Source: Platerodrilus igneus
Taxonomy: Eukaryota > Arthropoda > Insecta > Coleoptera > Lycidae
Length of the DNA: 64,000 nt
Direction: 5' to 3'
Assembly (NCBI GenBank): GCA_036346225.1
Contig: JARFIW010000900.1
Location: forward strand, 248,001 to 312,000
Below, piece by piece: positions 10,111-20,996 of the stretch (the first letter of the stretch is position 1; each line of letters begins with the position of its first letter). Below the pieces are notes generated by a model. It did no database searches. It was not told the origin of the DNA and saw only the letters and a program-made list of their open reading frames with translations. The position numbers were made by a program, and so were the translations under genes.

Positions 10111-10789
10111 AATGTTGGGATACCAGTGGAGTATCATACGAAAAGGTTTGCAAAAGGGATACTAATTATATAACTTTATGGCGGGATCTGGAGATTTCGA
10201 ACTTAAATTTCACACCAGAGGGTGCGATGCAGAGGAGAAAAGGATGTTGTTTAATAAAATAAGATTTGGATAGTACGAACGGGATTCAAGAGCGGATTAT
10301 TTTTTGAACATTATTAGAGAGGCCGAATTTCTTACTGATCAGTTGACAGAAAAGAGATTATTTCCAATGTAAAAAATCACTTTTCTACAGAAGTAAAGCG
10401 GGCAATTATTTATTGTTTTCCACGAACAGTAGGCGAAATTGAAAAGTATTTAAGAGAAATATATATGACAGAGGTAAAATTATAAAGGGGGCTCAGAGTC
10501 AAATTGGCGAGATAGAAACCAAAATTTTAGTCAAGCCAGTGGCGCTCGCACAAGCAATATGTCTAATGGACCTAACTCCAATACTGCGACGAGTAATCGT
10601 GCGGATAGCAGGTGATAGGGGGTGATAGGGGGTTCAACGCTCGTTCTTCCACAGAAAACGAAAATAATGTTTAGACATCTGCGATTGCGAGATTATTTAA
10701 CACTGATGGTCAGAATTTACCGTTGGAAAAAGAAGTCGATCTTAAATTCGTTATTTGGGGCCAATGGTCAAACTAACCATATAAACTTT

Positions 10790-11110
10790 TACGATTAGAG
10801 GGTTAGTTGATTCAGGTAGTCAGGTAACGTGTATTTCAAAGGAATCTTTGGCAAAAGTTATCAAAATTAATTCAAATGTTTCGCGTTTCTCATTTGCGGC
10901 TATGACTGCGGTAGGTGCGATAAGAAATAAAAATTGCAATGTGAGAGGGCATGTTTATTTAAAGCTGGAGTTTCAGGAATTTGAAATTTCATATCCTTGT
11001 GTAGTAGTGCCAGGTCTAATAATGGACATCATCCTGGCCTGTGTTTTCTTTACGGACTACGCAATTAAAATATATTTTTTAAGGAGCTGTTTATCAGGAC
11101 TTTTTTATGG
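10790..11110 (+). pseudogene. Retroviral-type aspartic protease of gypsy element A
   Basis: The plus frame reads RGLVDSGSQVTCISKESL, in which DSG is the catalytic aspartate motif of retropepsins, followed by SRFSFAAMTAVGAI, VRGHVYLKLEF and VVVPGLIMDIILACVFF, the position where retropepsins have their second hydrophobic glycine motif. The frame stays open to 11477. In intact elements this protease cleaves the Gag-Pol polyprotein. The frame lacks a clear start, as expected for an internal polyprotein domain. Confidence 0.7.
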
Positions 11111-11402
11111 CTGCGAGAGAGAAATAGGTTTTCTGATGAAACCCACTCCCGAGTTTCACTTAATAATTTGCGAGGTTTGTGAGGACGGATCTCAAGAACT
11201 TCAATTAAACAAAGATATTAAATCGTATAAATCTTCTGAATTAAAGAAAGTAGCCGGTCGTGCGGAAGCTTTTTCAAACAGTGAAAAAAATAATTTGTAT
11301 AAATTGTTGTTGAGTTTTAGAGGTATTTTCTCCGACCAGGTCGCACTAGGATGTACTAACATGAAATCGTATTACACAATTATTCGCCATTTATTGAAAA
11401 AT

Positions 11403-11966
11403 TGTATCCAATCCCTCGCGCTTATAAAAGCGAAGTCAAAAAGCAGATTGAGGAGATGGTTGCATGGGACGTTATAGAACCCATGCATACCGAGTATGTG
11501 AGCTCACTGGTAGTTGTTAAAAAAAACAATTCCATATGAGTTTGTTTAGATGCGAGATGTCTAAATGGGAAAATGGAGCAAGATAAAGTAATGCCGTCTA
11601 ACGCGGCGGAACTATGGTACGAATTTACAAGCAGGCAGTGTCTAAGTAACATGGTCCTAACCATCAGTTACTGGCAGATATGTATCAAGCCTGATCACAA
11701 CAAGTATACAGGTTTTATGGACAAGGGAAACACTTATGTGTTCAAAGTTTTACCATTTGGACTCAGCTCCTGAGTGGGGTCATTTATTAGAGGTCTGAGT
11801 AAGATATTGGGTCCTGAAGTAGAGTCTTTTGTAATCTCATATATTGATGATCTGCTCGTTTATACAAGGGATCCGGGGGGCCATTTGAGGCGCCTTCAAG
11901 TCGTGTTTCGAAAATTCACGGAAGCGGGGGTAACAGTTGCGGGGATAGAGATGGATCCGGTTCGGT
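11403..11966 (+). pseudogene. Ty3/gypsy reverse transcriptase of element A, split by a SINE
   Basis: RT motifs appear in order on the plus strand: EEMVAWDVIEP, then SSLVVVKKNN followed by a stop, LDARCLNGKM, a decayed YWQICIKPDHNKYTGFM, VLPFGLSS followed by a stop, and SYIDDLLVYTRD, where IDD is the catalytic aspartate pair (about 11840-11851). The reading frame is then cut at 11981 by a SINE and resumes at 12291. Several in-frame stops make it a pseudogene. It is the polymerase part of the same broken element as the protease upstream. Confidence 0.8.
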
Positions 11967-11981
11967 TGTCTGCCATTATGG

Positions 11982-12276
11982 GCGGCTCCGTGGCGTAGTT
12001 AGTATGCATGTGACTACTACGTCCAAGGTCCCGGGTTCAAATCCCGACACGGTCCGCTTAAAAAATGTTAGGCGAGCATTTTTCTCAAAAATACGCCCTC
12101 GTTCGAATGGGAGGTAAAATGGAGGTCCCGTGTGCGAGTGTTGTCACGCACGTTAAAGATCCCTACCTTGCTTGGAACAGCAAGGGTTCGACAAAATTCA
12201 AAGTTTTTCAGGTAAAAAAAAACTCGCTTCCGGCCATGTAGTACCTTCGGGTGGAGCATTGGAAAATCACATGTAA
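11982..12276 (+). mobile_element. tRNA-derived SINE, copy 1
   Basis: This roughly 295-bp element begins with a tRNA-like head: box A TGGCGTAGTTAG and box B GGTTCAAATCC (about 12035). The tRNA-unrelated body contains ggtaaaatggaggtcccg, gatccctaccttgcttgg and gtggagcattggaaaatcac. It is bounded by a perfect 15-bp target-site duplication, TGTCTGCCATTATGG, at 11967-11981 and 12277-12291. Intact SINEs are transcribed by RNA polymerase III from the internal boxes and are moved by a partner LINE. Confidence 0.9.
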
Positions 12277-12290
12277 TGTCTGCCATTATG

Positions 12291-12400
12291 GATTTTCCGA
12301 CGCCGCAAAATTAAAAGACTTGCGTGGGTTTTTAGGTGTGTTCAACTACGACCGGCGGTTTGTTAAGAAGTTTACGACTTAAACTATTCCCTTACTAAAA
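12291..12400 (+). pseudogene. Element A reverse transcriptase, continuation after the SINE
   Basis: Directly after the second TSD copy the RT thumb/connection motif resumes: DFPTPQN, then in a shifted frame KDLRGFLGVFNYDRRFVKKF, equivalent to the common gypsy motif LR-FLG---YYRRFI. It ends near 12400; RNase H and most of integrase are deleted before 12435. Confidence 0.75.
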
Positions 12401-12434
12401 CTGTTGCGAAAGGCTTGTTTAAATAGAGCCATTT

Positions 12435-12854
12435 ATGATTCAACGTCTTATGGCATTACATTTTGGGGTTGCTAGTGGTAATCCTTCGTTAAAAAACAAA
12501 TTTCCTACTTCATCGATACGGGTCCACAACAGGGAGGAAATGATAACACTGGTCTACGATCATCTGCAGTCTAAAGCACAAAAGCGTAAGTTTCTCCATG
12601 AGAAAAACAATACAAATTTAGATAAGTTTGAAATTGGTAATGAAGTGTGGATTCGCACCCGCCCACAATCCTCTAGTGAGGATCGTGAAATCAAGAAGAC
12701 ATTTTTGCTTTATTTGGGATCAGCTAGGGTTATAGCTCTGAAGGGCCCCAATTCTTACGAAATTGAAAGTAGTTGTGATGGTACTAAGCTGGGTATCCAA
12801 AACGTAATTAATTTAAAGCCGAATGTCTCATCATACAGCGACGCGATTAATTAG
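12435..12854 (+). pseudogene. Integrase C-terminal region of gypsy element A
   Basis: An open frame of 139 codons contains EEMITLVYDHLQSKAQKRK, NTNLDKFEIGNEVWIRT and FLLYLGSARVIALKGPNSYE. GNEVWIR and the PNSYEI stretch are the beta-barrel C-terminal region of Ty3/gypsy integrases (compare G--V--------K--P----P---------Y-I). The catalytic core and zinc domain are absent, removed by the deletion at about 12400-12435. No 3' LTR could be delimited downstream. Confidence 0.65.
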
Positions 12855-15072
12855 TGTTAGATGGAACAGGGCGTTAGTCTTAAGTGTATTGATTTTGTTT
12901 GGGACTACAATAAACACATACTAAATGATAATTTTATTATTGACTAGGTAATAAATAAGTTGTCTGCTGCGTCTGGTTAACAACTTGTATTACTACGCTT
13001 TGGACAGAAAAAAACACTCTTCCTATGCATCAGAACAACACCATCCTTGTTTTATTCAAGGCCAATGGCGATCGCAAACTCTAAATGCTAACTTTTAAAT
13101 CGACAATTATAAACCTAAATATAAATGATCCTAATATACCCTTGCAAGGCAATAAAACAAATAAGTTTTTACAAAAACTTCGTATAATCTCAGAAATAGA
13201 ATTTACTTGTTGCCTTTGTTCTAAATAATAAATATAATTGCAAATATTTACAGTTAGGCGTTGTGCGCGGAATTGGTTTTGCACAAAAAGATTTATAGCT
13301 CAAGAATATACAAGTGGCATTAAGCTAAACTAAAAATGTACTAGTGTTTAAAATTTTTTTACAAAACAACTTAAATTGAGATGTTTTTTAATTCACATAT
13401 TGTAGTAAAAATTTAGTATGTTCCTAAAATATGATTAATTACTTACAAAAATCAAATTTTTATGTCAGTGGTACTGTAGGCTAACAAGCAAATTGCTCTT
13501 AAGTAAGCTGTAATAATCTAATTCAAATGCATATAGATTAAAGAATTTGTATAAGATTTATGTGTCGCAGAATGCATGCCGATAATTAACATATTCCTAA
13601 CCTCAAAAAATTAGTTGTAACGTAAAAATTAAAAGTTATACTAGATCTGATATGATATATTAGTAATGAAATGTTGCTATCTATAAGGAATCACTAGAAG
13701 CTTAATTTAGATATTCATCTATTCGTATATTCAGGTTGTGTAGAAGTAGGCGGCATTATTATAGGTCGCCAGAAGGTTGACTACAAGTCCTTAAACCAAC
13801 ATTGCAAAATAACAACTGTAGGAAACATACTACAAGACATGTGTTCAACATACGTATCTGCAAATACGGTGGGCCTCAAAAAACGCTTAAAAACTTCCTT
13901 CAAAAAGTAATTAAAGAGTTGACTTATGAGACGATGAATATTATTCCCAAATACTGCTTTAAATTAAACGGGCTGAATTAATTAAACGTAATTTCATAAA
14001 TAAACTGGTTTGTTAAACTGTGAGCATTATAAGTTGTCAAATCATAAATTTCTTGAATATATTAATTTTCGTAAAACTGCAAACATTACTAGTTGTAAAA
14101 CTGCAAGAACCGTAATTTGTGCTACGGATAACAATAAAATGTAACTTTTAAAATACAAATGTAGGACTATTTACCATTTTAGTAATTTAAAAACAAACTA
14201 AACACAGTTAGGGTGGAAGAGCCCCACTCACTACCACTATCACACTTTCCATGCCTTAAAGCCAAGACGAGACTAAACCGGTCATCGTGGGCAAAATCTA
14301 CAGCTGATACGTGCAAGAATGACCTGTGATAACTACTAAACGAATCTTTAAACTGCAATAACAGTAGGAGGCGCAATCTAATATTGCTAAATGCCAGTGT
14401 ATAATACAAAGTGTGTTAAAAAATGAACACCGGACATATACAGAATAGAACACATAATTATATTGGTTAAGAAAATTAAATTCTTACACAGCTTCCTTCC
14501 AAACGAAAAAAAAGTTTTTAGAAATGGTTAAAACCATTGTAATAAGAATTTTTCTTCTTTTGAAATAAAAAATTTAAGGTTTCAAAGAAATAATAAATCC
14601 AAAATCAATAGAGTTCTGGCAAAAACAAATATCAAAAACTTACATCAATTAAGCACTAAAGACACAACAAAATAAGCTTATAAACTAAACGTGTCAGAAT
14701 CTTATCAAGCGAAGGAAGAAAATCGTGAAGTCAGACACATAAAATCTCAAAACGGCTTAAAATGTTTCAATTTCTTTAAATTTATATTCTGAATGCACTC
14801 TGTATACATAAAATTTTAATGCGATAACCTTTTGGTGTATCAGTTTGTTTGCATACTAATCAGGTACTTATTATATTAAATTAAAGTAAACGCATTAGTT
14901 TTACACCTGTTAGGATAAAAGTTGAATTTGTTTATTGATATGCCAGTTTTATCAAATTGATTAAGTCATTCATAGTAACCGGGTTCCAAAACACCATGCT
15001 GCATTACACTTCATATCATTACATTTACAGTATAAGAGCTTATTATTAATTGGGTTTAATCTATAGTAACTA
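12855..15072. other. AT-rich intergenic stretch, no gene recognised
   Basis: About 2.2 kb with no supported coding region, repeat array or RNA gene. Open frames here are short, low-complexity and lack family motifs. Confidence 0.5.
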
Positions 15073-15293
15073 ATGGCAAGCACGTTGCTTAAATTAGTTA
15101 ATTTTAAAATAAGATCATTAATACCAAAATTTAATGCTATGACTAACCTTTTAAATGATTTGATTTACGATTGTTTAGCCATATTTAAGATTTGGTTCAA
15201 TGAATCAGTTTCTAATCGCTTAGTTAATCTTCCAAAATATACAATTGTACGTCGTGATAAGCAAGGTTAAAACGGTGATGGTGTTGCATTATA
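15073..15293 (+). pseudogene. Non-LTR retrotransposon endonuclease, part 1
   Basis: The frame reads LLKLVNFKIRSLIPKFNAM, LIYDCLAIFKIWFNESVSN and YTIVRRDKQG, then after a stop GDGVALY. N-IRSL, the ETWL-like position and RRD--G-GGGVALY are the first blocks of apurinic/apyrimidinic-type endonucleases of Jockey/CR1-like LINEs, which nick target DNA. The sequence is cut at a TA (15292-15293) by a Tc1/mariner-type insertion and resumes at 18367, where TATGTGAAAAAC restores the LYVKN reading. It is the oldest layer of the nested tower. Confidence 0.85.
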
Positions 15294-18200
15294 CGGTGTG
15301 TTCCAAATTTGTTTCTCTACATGGGGATCTCGCTTATTATAATGAATACAGCAAAAGTTAAATGGGGAAAGTTTTAGAGAATTTAGTGATGAATTTATTT
15401 CCGGTTTAAGTCTTAATTTTATCCGTTTTAAAGATAATTGAGATAAACTGAAAAGGTGCATTTTTGAATTTCACCTGTACTTCCTAAATTATTAATTTGA
15501 CAGTTGTGAAAGTGTGACATTATTAGTCCAATTTTTCACGAGGCACAAGTCAATGTGCACGACACGTCGCGTTCGTTGTTTGTTTTTTGGAATACAATAC
15601 AACTTTAGTTTTTCTTATGGAGGTTATATTGGATTTTATCATTTTTAGATAGAGCACAAAAATTTCGTTCCAACAAGTATATATAGTCGGTAGAAACAAT
15701 GATGTAGGTATAATGAAATTGTGCATGCGCCATGTATATTTAAGTTGTAAATTCCTCAAGTAGATATTTTAAAATTACAAGTTTGCATATAAAAAATATT
15801 GTAACTTTATTAAATAGAACAAAATGAATTTAAGCTAATGAAACAAACAACAATATTTATGAATTAGTGGGTACTAATAATAATTATATCCAGAACTACT
15901 TAACTAATTATTGTTAGAGAAATGTGCAAAATGTCTACCGTTGACCCTTTGGCATTCTTGACAATTTTTCATAACTTTTTTTACAACCCTAGAAAGTGTA
16001 TTTCTTTTAACCGTAGCAAACATGTCCACCACTTTTTCTCTAAGAATATAACGTTCAACCGCTTCCCGATAGAACCCCGGGTATATAAATATACTTAAAA
16101 ACACTTACCCCCAGAATTCCAATTGGGCGCGGATGTGATCCTCAGGGTGTTGGTTCCTCTCTGTTGTCTTTGTTATGATTTGTAACTGTTTCTTCAAGTG
16201 TTGCTATTGGTGATACCTCGTTGGACGATACGATAAGGAAAGGTAAAAAGGATAGAAACGAAAACGTAGCACTCACGCCAGCATTACACTGCAAGCGGTA
16301 TAGTGTTCATTCTACGGAAGGCGGTACGGTAAAATTTCGAGCTCTGTTGCATTTCTCACATAAAAGGTCTATTTCTTCCAGCTTAGGTCAACGCACTTTC
16401 TTCGCCTTGATGGGAACCAGACTTGTTCCCATGGAGAACTGCTATGTCAGCATGCTAGCGACCGCAAAGATAAGCCAATGATGTCAACAACAGTGCGTAC
16501 ACCAACAAAGCATGGTTTTCACAAAGTCAGCGGTATTGTGTTAATCTACGAGGAATTTTCCACACAGAGTTCTAAAAAAGTACCTAACTCTAAATTAATA
16601 CACTAATATCTATGAGTTTTAAAATAAGGCGTAACAAGAACATTTATGTTCTGGGCAGATCAAATTCGTAGATTTCATTTTTAATATGTCCCCACAGATA
16701 AAAATCCAAAGGCATCAGGTCAGGTGATCAGGGTGACCATGAAATTAGGCCATTAGGTGATACCCTTCCATCAAACTGTTCTCTTAAATAGTTTCTACCT
16801 TCAATCGTATTGTGTGCCGGGCAACCATCCTATTGGAACCAAATTTTATCAAATTCATCTTTTGTCACCGCTGCTTGAAGACGGAACTGAATTTGATTTT
16901 TTAAAAGGTTCAAATATCTTTCTCTGTTTAGATTATAATCCTACAGAAATGGACTTATATGTCGATTCCCTGATATAAAAACTGGTTAATTTTGATATTT
17001 AAAAAATAAAATTAGTAACTAGTTGTTCATTATCGGATCCATGAGAAAAAAATTAAAGCATATTACTATTAGTAATAAAACATTTCTAACGATAATATAA
17101 TCTCCACAGTATTTTATAGTTAAAGAATTTTCTGCCTTTTTAAAAACGAATACGTATCAACGAGAAAGTGAAGATTGAATGTTGGAAATGTTTTTCTACT
17201 AAGAAAATGACATTTTAAAATTGTAATTTTTTTCACAGGGTTCTGATAAGGAACAAGTACTAAATGTTGCAGTTAAATAAAATTACCAATTTCAACCCCA
17301 CACGTTAAATCCGAATCTTGTTTGTAAAAGTCTCTCAGCTACTTCACGTAGATTTTCTAATGCCCAATGGTGTTTATTATGTTTATTAAAAATTCCACAA
17401 TTAGTAAACCTACATTCATCAGACCACAACATACAATTGGAAAATTTTGAATCTTCAATACATTTAGTAATATATCATTCACAGAAGCGTACCCTTCTAG
17501 GAAAATTAGTTTCTTTAAGTCCCTGTACAATTGTAGGTTTGTACGGATGATATTTATTAATTTTTATAACTTTTTGTATAGTAGATTTCGATACATTTAA
17601 TTCACGCTTTGAGTTCTTACAGACGTCTTAGGATTTTCATTAACAGCCTGCAAAATATTTTGAATAGGATTTTCATTTACGGTATTGTACTGATGCCGTG
17701 GTTTTTCAAAGGCACCATAGTTTAGTAAATTTACAATTTTTCAAAAAGTGTTTCATATCAAACTTTTCATCATTTGAATAGATACGAGCCATTTTGTATA
17801 ATAATTTTAACAAATTTCAAATACACTAACTCTTAACCAAAAGGTTTTTGAGTAATTTTGACAAGAACGACGATACTTAATAAAAAACAAATAGCGCAAT
17901 GTCATTGTGCGTCATTGTCATGGCCGACTAGATATAAAATTACAGAAAAATTTTTAAACATTTTTTTTTCATAGTCACTATCAGTTTTACTCACTTCTGG
18001 AATGTTGTTGCAACGGAATTTTTGCGCTCTATTTAAAAATTTAAAAATTCAATATGGCTGCCATAAGAAAAACAAAAGCTGTAGTGCATCCGAAAAACAA
18101 ATGCTGATTGCGACTTGTGCACATCAACTTGTGTCGTGAAAAAGTGTTGTAATAATGTCACACTTACACAGCTGTCAAATTAAAAATTTCGGAAGTACAG

Positions 18201-18366
18201 GTGAAATTCAAAAATGTACCCTATCAGTTAATCTCAATTATCTAAAACAGATAAACATAACTGAAGTCTTAAACCGGAAATAAATTCACCACTAATTCTC
18301 TAAAACTTTCCCCATTTAACCTATTAACGATATCCCCATGTAGAGAAACAAATTTGGGACACACTG
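15294..18366 (-). mobile_element. Tc1/mariner-superfamily element with ~300-bp TIRs
   Basis: The ends are CGGTGTGTTCCAAATTTG (left) and, on the minus strand, CAGTGTGTCCCAAATTTG (right), each flanked by TA (15292-15293 and 18367-18368), the target of this superfamily. The inverted repeats remain alignable for about 300 bp (15294-15600 and 18075-18366). The transposase pseudogene runs on the minus strand inside. Total 3,073 bp, long for this superfamily because of the large TIRs and some 600 bp of non-coding DNA on each side of the gene. Confidence 0.85.
16644..17792 (-). pseudogene. DDxD transposase of the 15294-18366 element
   Basis: Reading on the minus strand from the ATG at 17792: MARIYSNDEKFDM, KPRHQYNTVNENPIQNIL, TSVRT, later IIRTNLQLYRDLKKLIFLEG in mixed frames, and near the end WFQ-stop-DGCPAHNTIEG, REQFDGRVSPNGLISWSP-stop-SPDLMPLDFYLWGHIKNEIY, closing LPRT at 16644. 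D of DGCPAHN and D of PLDFYLWG are the second and third catalytic aspartates, in the arrangement of DD34D mariner-like enzymes. At least two tryptophan or glutamine codons are now stops and several frameshifts exist. The gene is dead. Confidence 0.8.
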
Positions 18367-18453
18367 TATGTGAAAAACACTTACAATGTCTCAGTTTTTG
18401 AAATAGACAGTGTTATTGAGCAGGCGTGGTTGTCTTTCAGAACTACTAAATAT
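18367..18453 (+). pseudogene. Non-LTR retrotransposon endonuclease, part 2
   Basis: Between the Tc1-like element and the gypsy LTR the LINE frame continues: YVKNTYNVSVFEIDSVIEQ, then AWLSFRTTKY, up to the ATAT at 18450-18453 that is duplicated at 35572-35575. It links part 1 (15073) to part 3 (35572). Confidence 0.85.
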
Positions 18454-18990
18454 TGAAGCGGGCTACTGCTACCGCGTTTCTTTAATTTAAAACAAGTAAT
18501 AACCAGAGTCTTTATTACTCACTGTTCACAAGTCTAATTAACAGTATATGCCTTATTTATAGATGTTTTCAGTCCACTTAACAATGAAGCACTATTACAC
18601 TAATGAATTTACAAGCACTAATATCTTCTTAAACTAACTTATTTTGGATCGGTCCATTAACAACACTAACACAACTATTTATTTATTATACAGTTTGTCT
18701 ATTTATGTATACTACAAGCTGCATGTACATTAGACACAGCATATAACATTTATGTATACACTTGAACTTCCCAAAAGCTCAACTACTATTACTTTACAAC
18801 GATATAATTTATATTAGACATTCTAGTATAGACTAACTCTTGCATTCATTAGCGGTCTTATATATACTCTGGATTAAAAAGGATGACTCATGCTCCAGTA
18901 ATTTCTAGAAGAATTCTGGAATCCTTGAGAATAAACAGTGCTTGCGGGATTTTGTGTGTTTGATGGGTTGCCTACTAGTAGCTCGCTACA
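18454..18990 (-). repeat. 3' LTR of gypsy element B, 537 bp, uninterrupted
   Basis: This copy starts (plus view) TGAAGCGGGCTACTGCTACC and ends ACTAGTAGCTCGCTACA. It matches the solo LTR at 28058-28641 and the three pieces of the 5' LTR (26388-26688, 30965-31009, 35378-35571). It is the best reference for the family LTR in this window. Confidence 0.9.
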
Positions 18991-19159
18991 CTGCCCCCTT
19001 TTTAAAACCGTTACGTCTCGTAACTGTAAATACATTTTGACACCAATTCGATGACCGATGACGGTATCGGCAGCTATCTCCTCTGGTGCATCCACCACGT
19101 CGTTGGAAGTAACAGTCAACACTCTTTTCTTGGTCTTGGTAGGCAACAGGTTAATAACA

Positions 19160-19560
19160 ACACACAAGGACCTGGACGTTGGTTTCCTGGAAAACTACTT
19201 CTAGCATATTTCAGACTATCCTCCAATCTAAGCGATCCAGTCCACAGCCTAGCTTGGGCACCGCAAGTCTCCCTACTTCATTTTCCATCATCTGCGCCTT
19301 AAGATTTAGCAAAACCTGCCATAAATGTCTATAACTAGGTCTCTGCCATGAAGAATTTTTGTTGACCAGATAGTAAACATAACGATTTTTATCCTGAAGA
19401 ACCAAAGCTTTTCTTACAGTTGGCTGCTGTTGTACTAATTCATCCACACATCCAAACTTTTTCTTGAAAACAACAGCTATTCCCCTTGACTTGCCAAATC
19501 TTGAACTACGCAATGTGCAAGGGAATACTCTTCTGGTGCTCTAAACAGATCTTGATGTTT
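19160..19560 (-). pseudogene. Macro (ADP-ribose-binding) domain encoded by gypsy element B
   Basis: Downstream of the integrase the minus strand reads PEEYSLAHCV, then after a frameshift SRGIAVVFKKKFGCVDELVQ, KALVLQDKNRYVYYLV, PSYRHLWQVLLNLKA, RLAVPKLGCGLDRLDWRIV, a stop, and MLEVVFQETNVQVLV. The order LAHCV--D, GIA--F---FG, YVYYLV-K, PTY--L and P-LGCGLD-L-W is that of the Poa1p/OARD1-type macro domain, which binds ADP-ribose and in characterised members removes ADP-ribose or O-acetyl-ADP-ribose. It is broken by one frameshift and one stop. Another open frame (about 18990-19167, with VLTVTSNDVVDAPEEIAADT) follows before the polypurine tract. Its role in the element is unknown; the domain call is fairly secure. 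Confidence 0.8.
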
Positions 19561-20992
19561 TTCAACAACAACGCCAAATCTCGCCTTAGCAGAACCACCA
19601 TACGCCGCCATAAAGCTTTCAAAATCTACATTTGGCTCATGATTAATAACTTGTCGAACACCATTCTCATCATTCGAGCTTCCTTGGTTGTTGCCAGAGT
19701 AGGATGTTAAACGGTCAAAGTGTACCACTTTCGGTTTACCACGGGGAGATCTTCTGATCCGGTACACTATATCATTAATCCTTTTCATCACTTCGTACGG
19801 GCCTTCCCATTGTCTTTGTAATTTTGGCGACAACCCACGTTTTCTTTATGGATTATACAACCACACCAAATCTCCAGGTTGATAACCACCTTCTTGTGCT
19901 CTCGTGTCATATTACGATTTCATTCGATCGCTTGCTGCCTGGATATTCTTCCGGACGTTTTCGTGAATGCTATTTGATCTTTCAAGAAGCTTACTAACGT
20001 AATCTTCACCTGCGATCTCTTCTCCAGGTTTAAATCCAAACTGAAGATCACATGGTAGCCGCAATTCACGTCCTAGCATTACGCAAGCGGGCGAGTACCC
20101 TGTGCTGTCATGTACCGAAGATCGGTACGCCAGTAGGAACAAATGTAGATATTGGTCCCAGTCTCGTTGATGTTCAGAGACAACTTTGGCTAGGTACTTC
20201 CCTAACGCCCTGTTCATTCTTTCGACCATTCCATGCGATTAGGGATGAAGTGGCGTGGTTCTAGTCTTCCTGTTTCCAAGATGCTTGTAGACATTTTGAA
20301 ACAATGCTGATTCGAAGTTCCGACCTCGATCGGAGTGTAATTCCAACGGAACTCCAAAGCGACAAAACAACTCCTTCACTAGTACATCTGCAACAGTCTC
20401 GGCTTCTTGGTTAGGTATAGCATATGCCTCCGCCCATTTAGTAAAATAATCCATTGCAACCAAAATGTTTTTATTTCCTTTCTCTGATTCAGGAAACGGA
20501 CCAGCTATATCAATGGCTACCCTCTCAAAAGGATTCCCCACGTTATACTGTCTCATTGGGGCTTTCCGTTTTGTGACCGAGCCATTTGCAGAGGCACACA
20601 ATTCACATTTCCGGCACCACTCCTTCACATCATCTTTGCAGTTCACCCAATAGAATCTTTCTCTCACTCTTTCGAGAGTTCTTTTCACGCCAAAGTGCCC
20701 TCCGGAGATACCATCGTGCAAGTGCTGCAACACTTCCATCACTCTGCTTCTCGGCACTATCACTTGAAGTCTCTCAGTGCCATCTTCAAATTCCAGGCGT
20801 CGTTTCAAGATTCTATTTTCCATCATCAAGGAGTCCCACTGTGCCCAGTATGCCTTCAGGCTCCTACTTAAAATACTAATTTCTTCCCAAGCTGGTCGTT
20901 GTCCTCTATTTTTCCACTCAATAATACGTCCCAATTCGGCGTCATTCTCCTGGTCTTTTCTTATTCTTTCGAGTTGCCAAGTATCATCGGTT
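19486..20992 (-). pseudogene. Integrase region of gypsy element B
   Basis: Minus-strand motifs in order: DDTWQLERIRKDQENDAELG, the zinc-binding block HLHDGISGGHFGVKRT...CRKCELC, then VAIDIAGPFP with the first catalytic D, LHSDRGRNFES with the second D, and MVERMNRALGKYLAK with the catalytic E. After that come YSPACVMLGRELRLP, GDLVWLYNP and the C-terminal VHFDRLTSY region. It inserts retrotransposon cDNA into the genome. Broken by at least three in-frame stops, including LHP-stop-SHGMVE where a glutamine is expected. Its 5' edge was separated from RNase H by the 1,998-bp insertion; removing that insertion restores the frame. Confidence 0.9.
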
Positions 20993-20996
20993 ACCG

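Noticed and set aside
12000..12060. tRNA gene
   Set aside because: Box A and box B are present, but the sequence is the head of a SINE with a TSD and a shared body; no proper cloverleaf was established.
12068..12286. Open frame antisense to SINE copy 1 (similar ones at 36964-37218, 48382-48564 and 59753-59998)
   Set aside because: The same peptide pattern appears wherever the SINE body occurs; it is a shadow of the repeat and not a gene.
16221..16481. 86-codon plus-strand frame inside the Tc1-like element
   Set aside because: No motif; it lies in the non-coding part next to the transposase, which is on the other strand.
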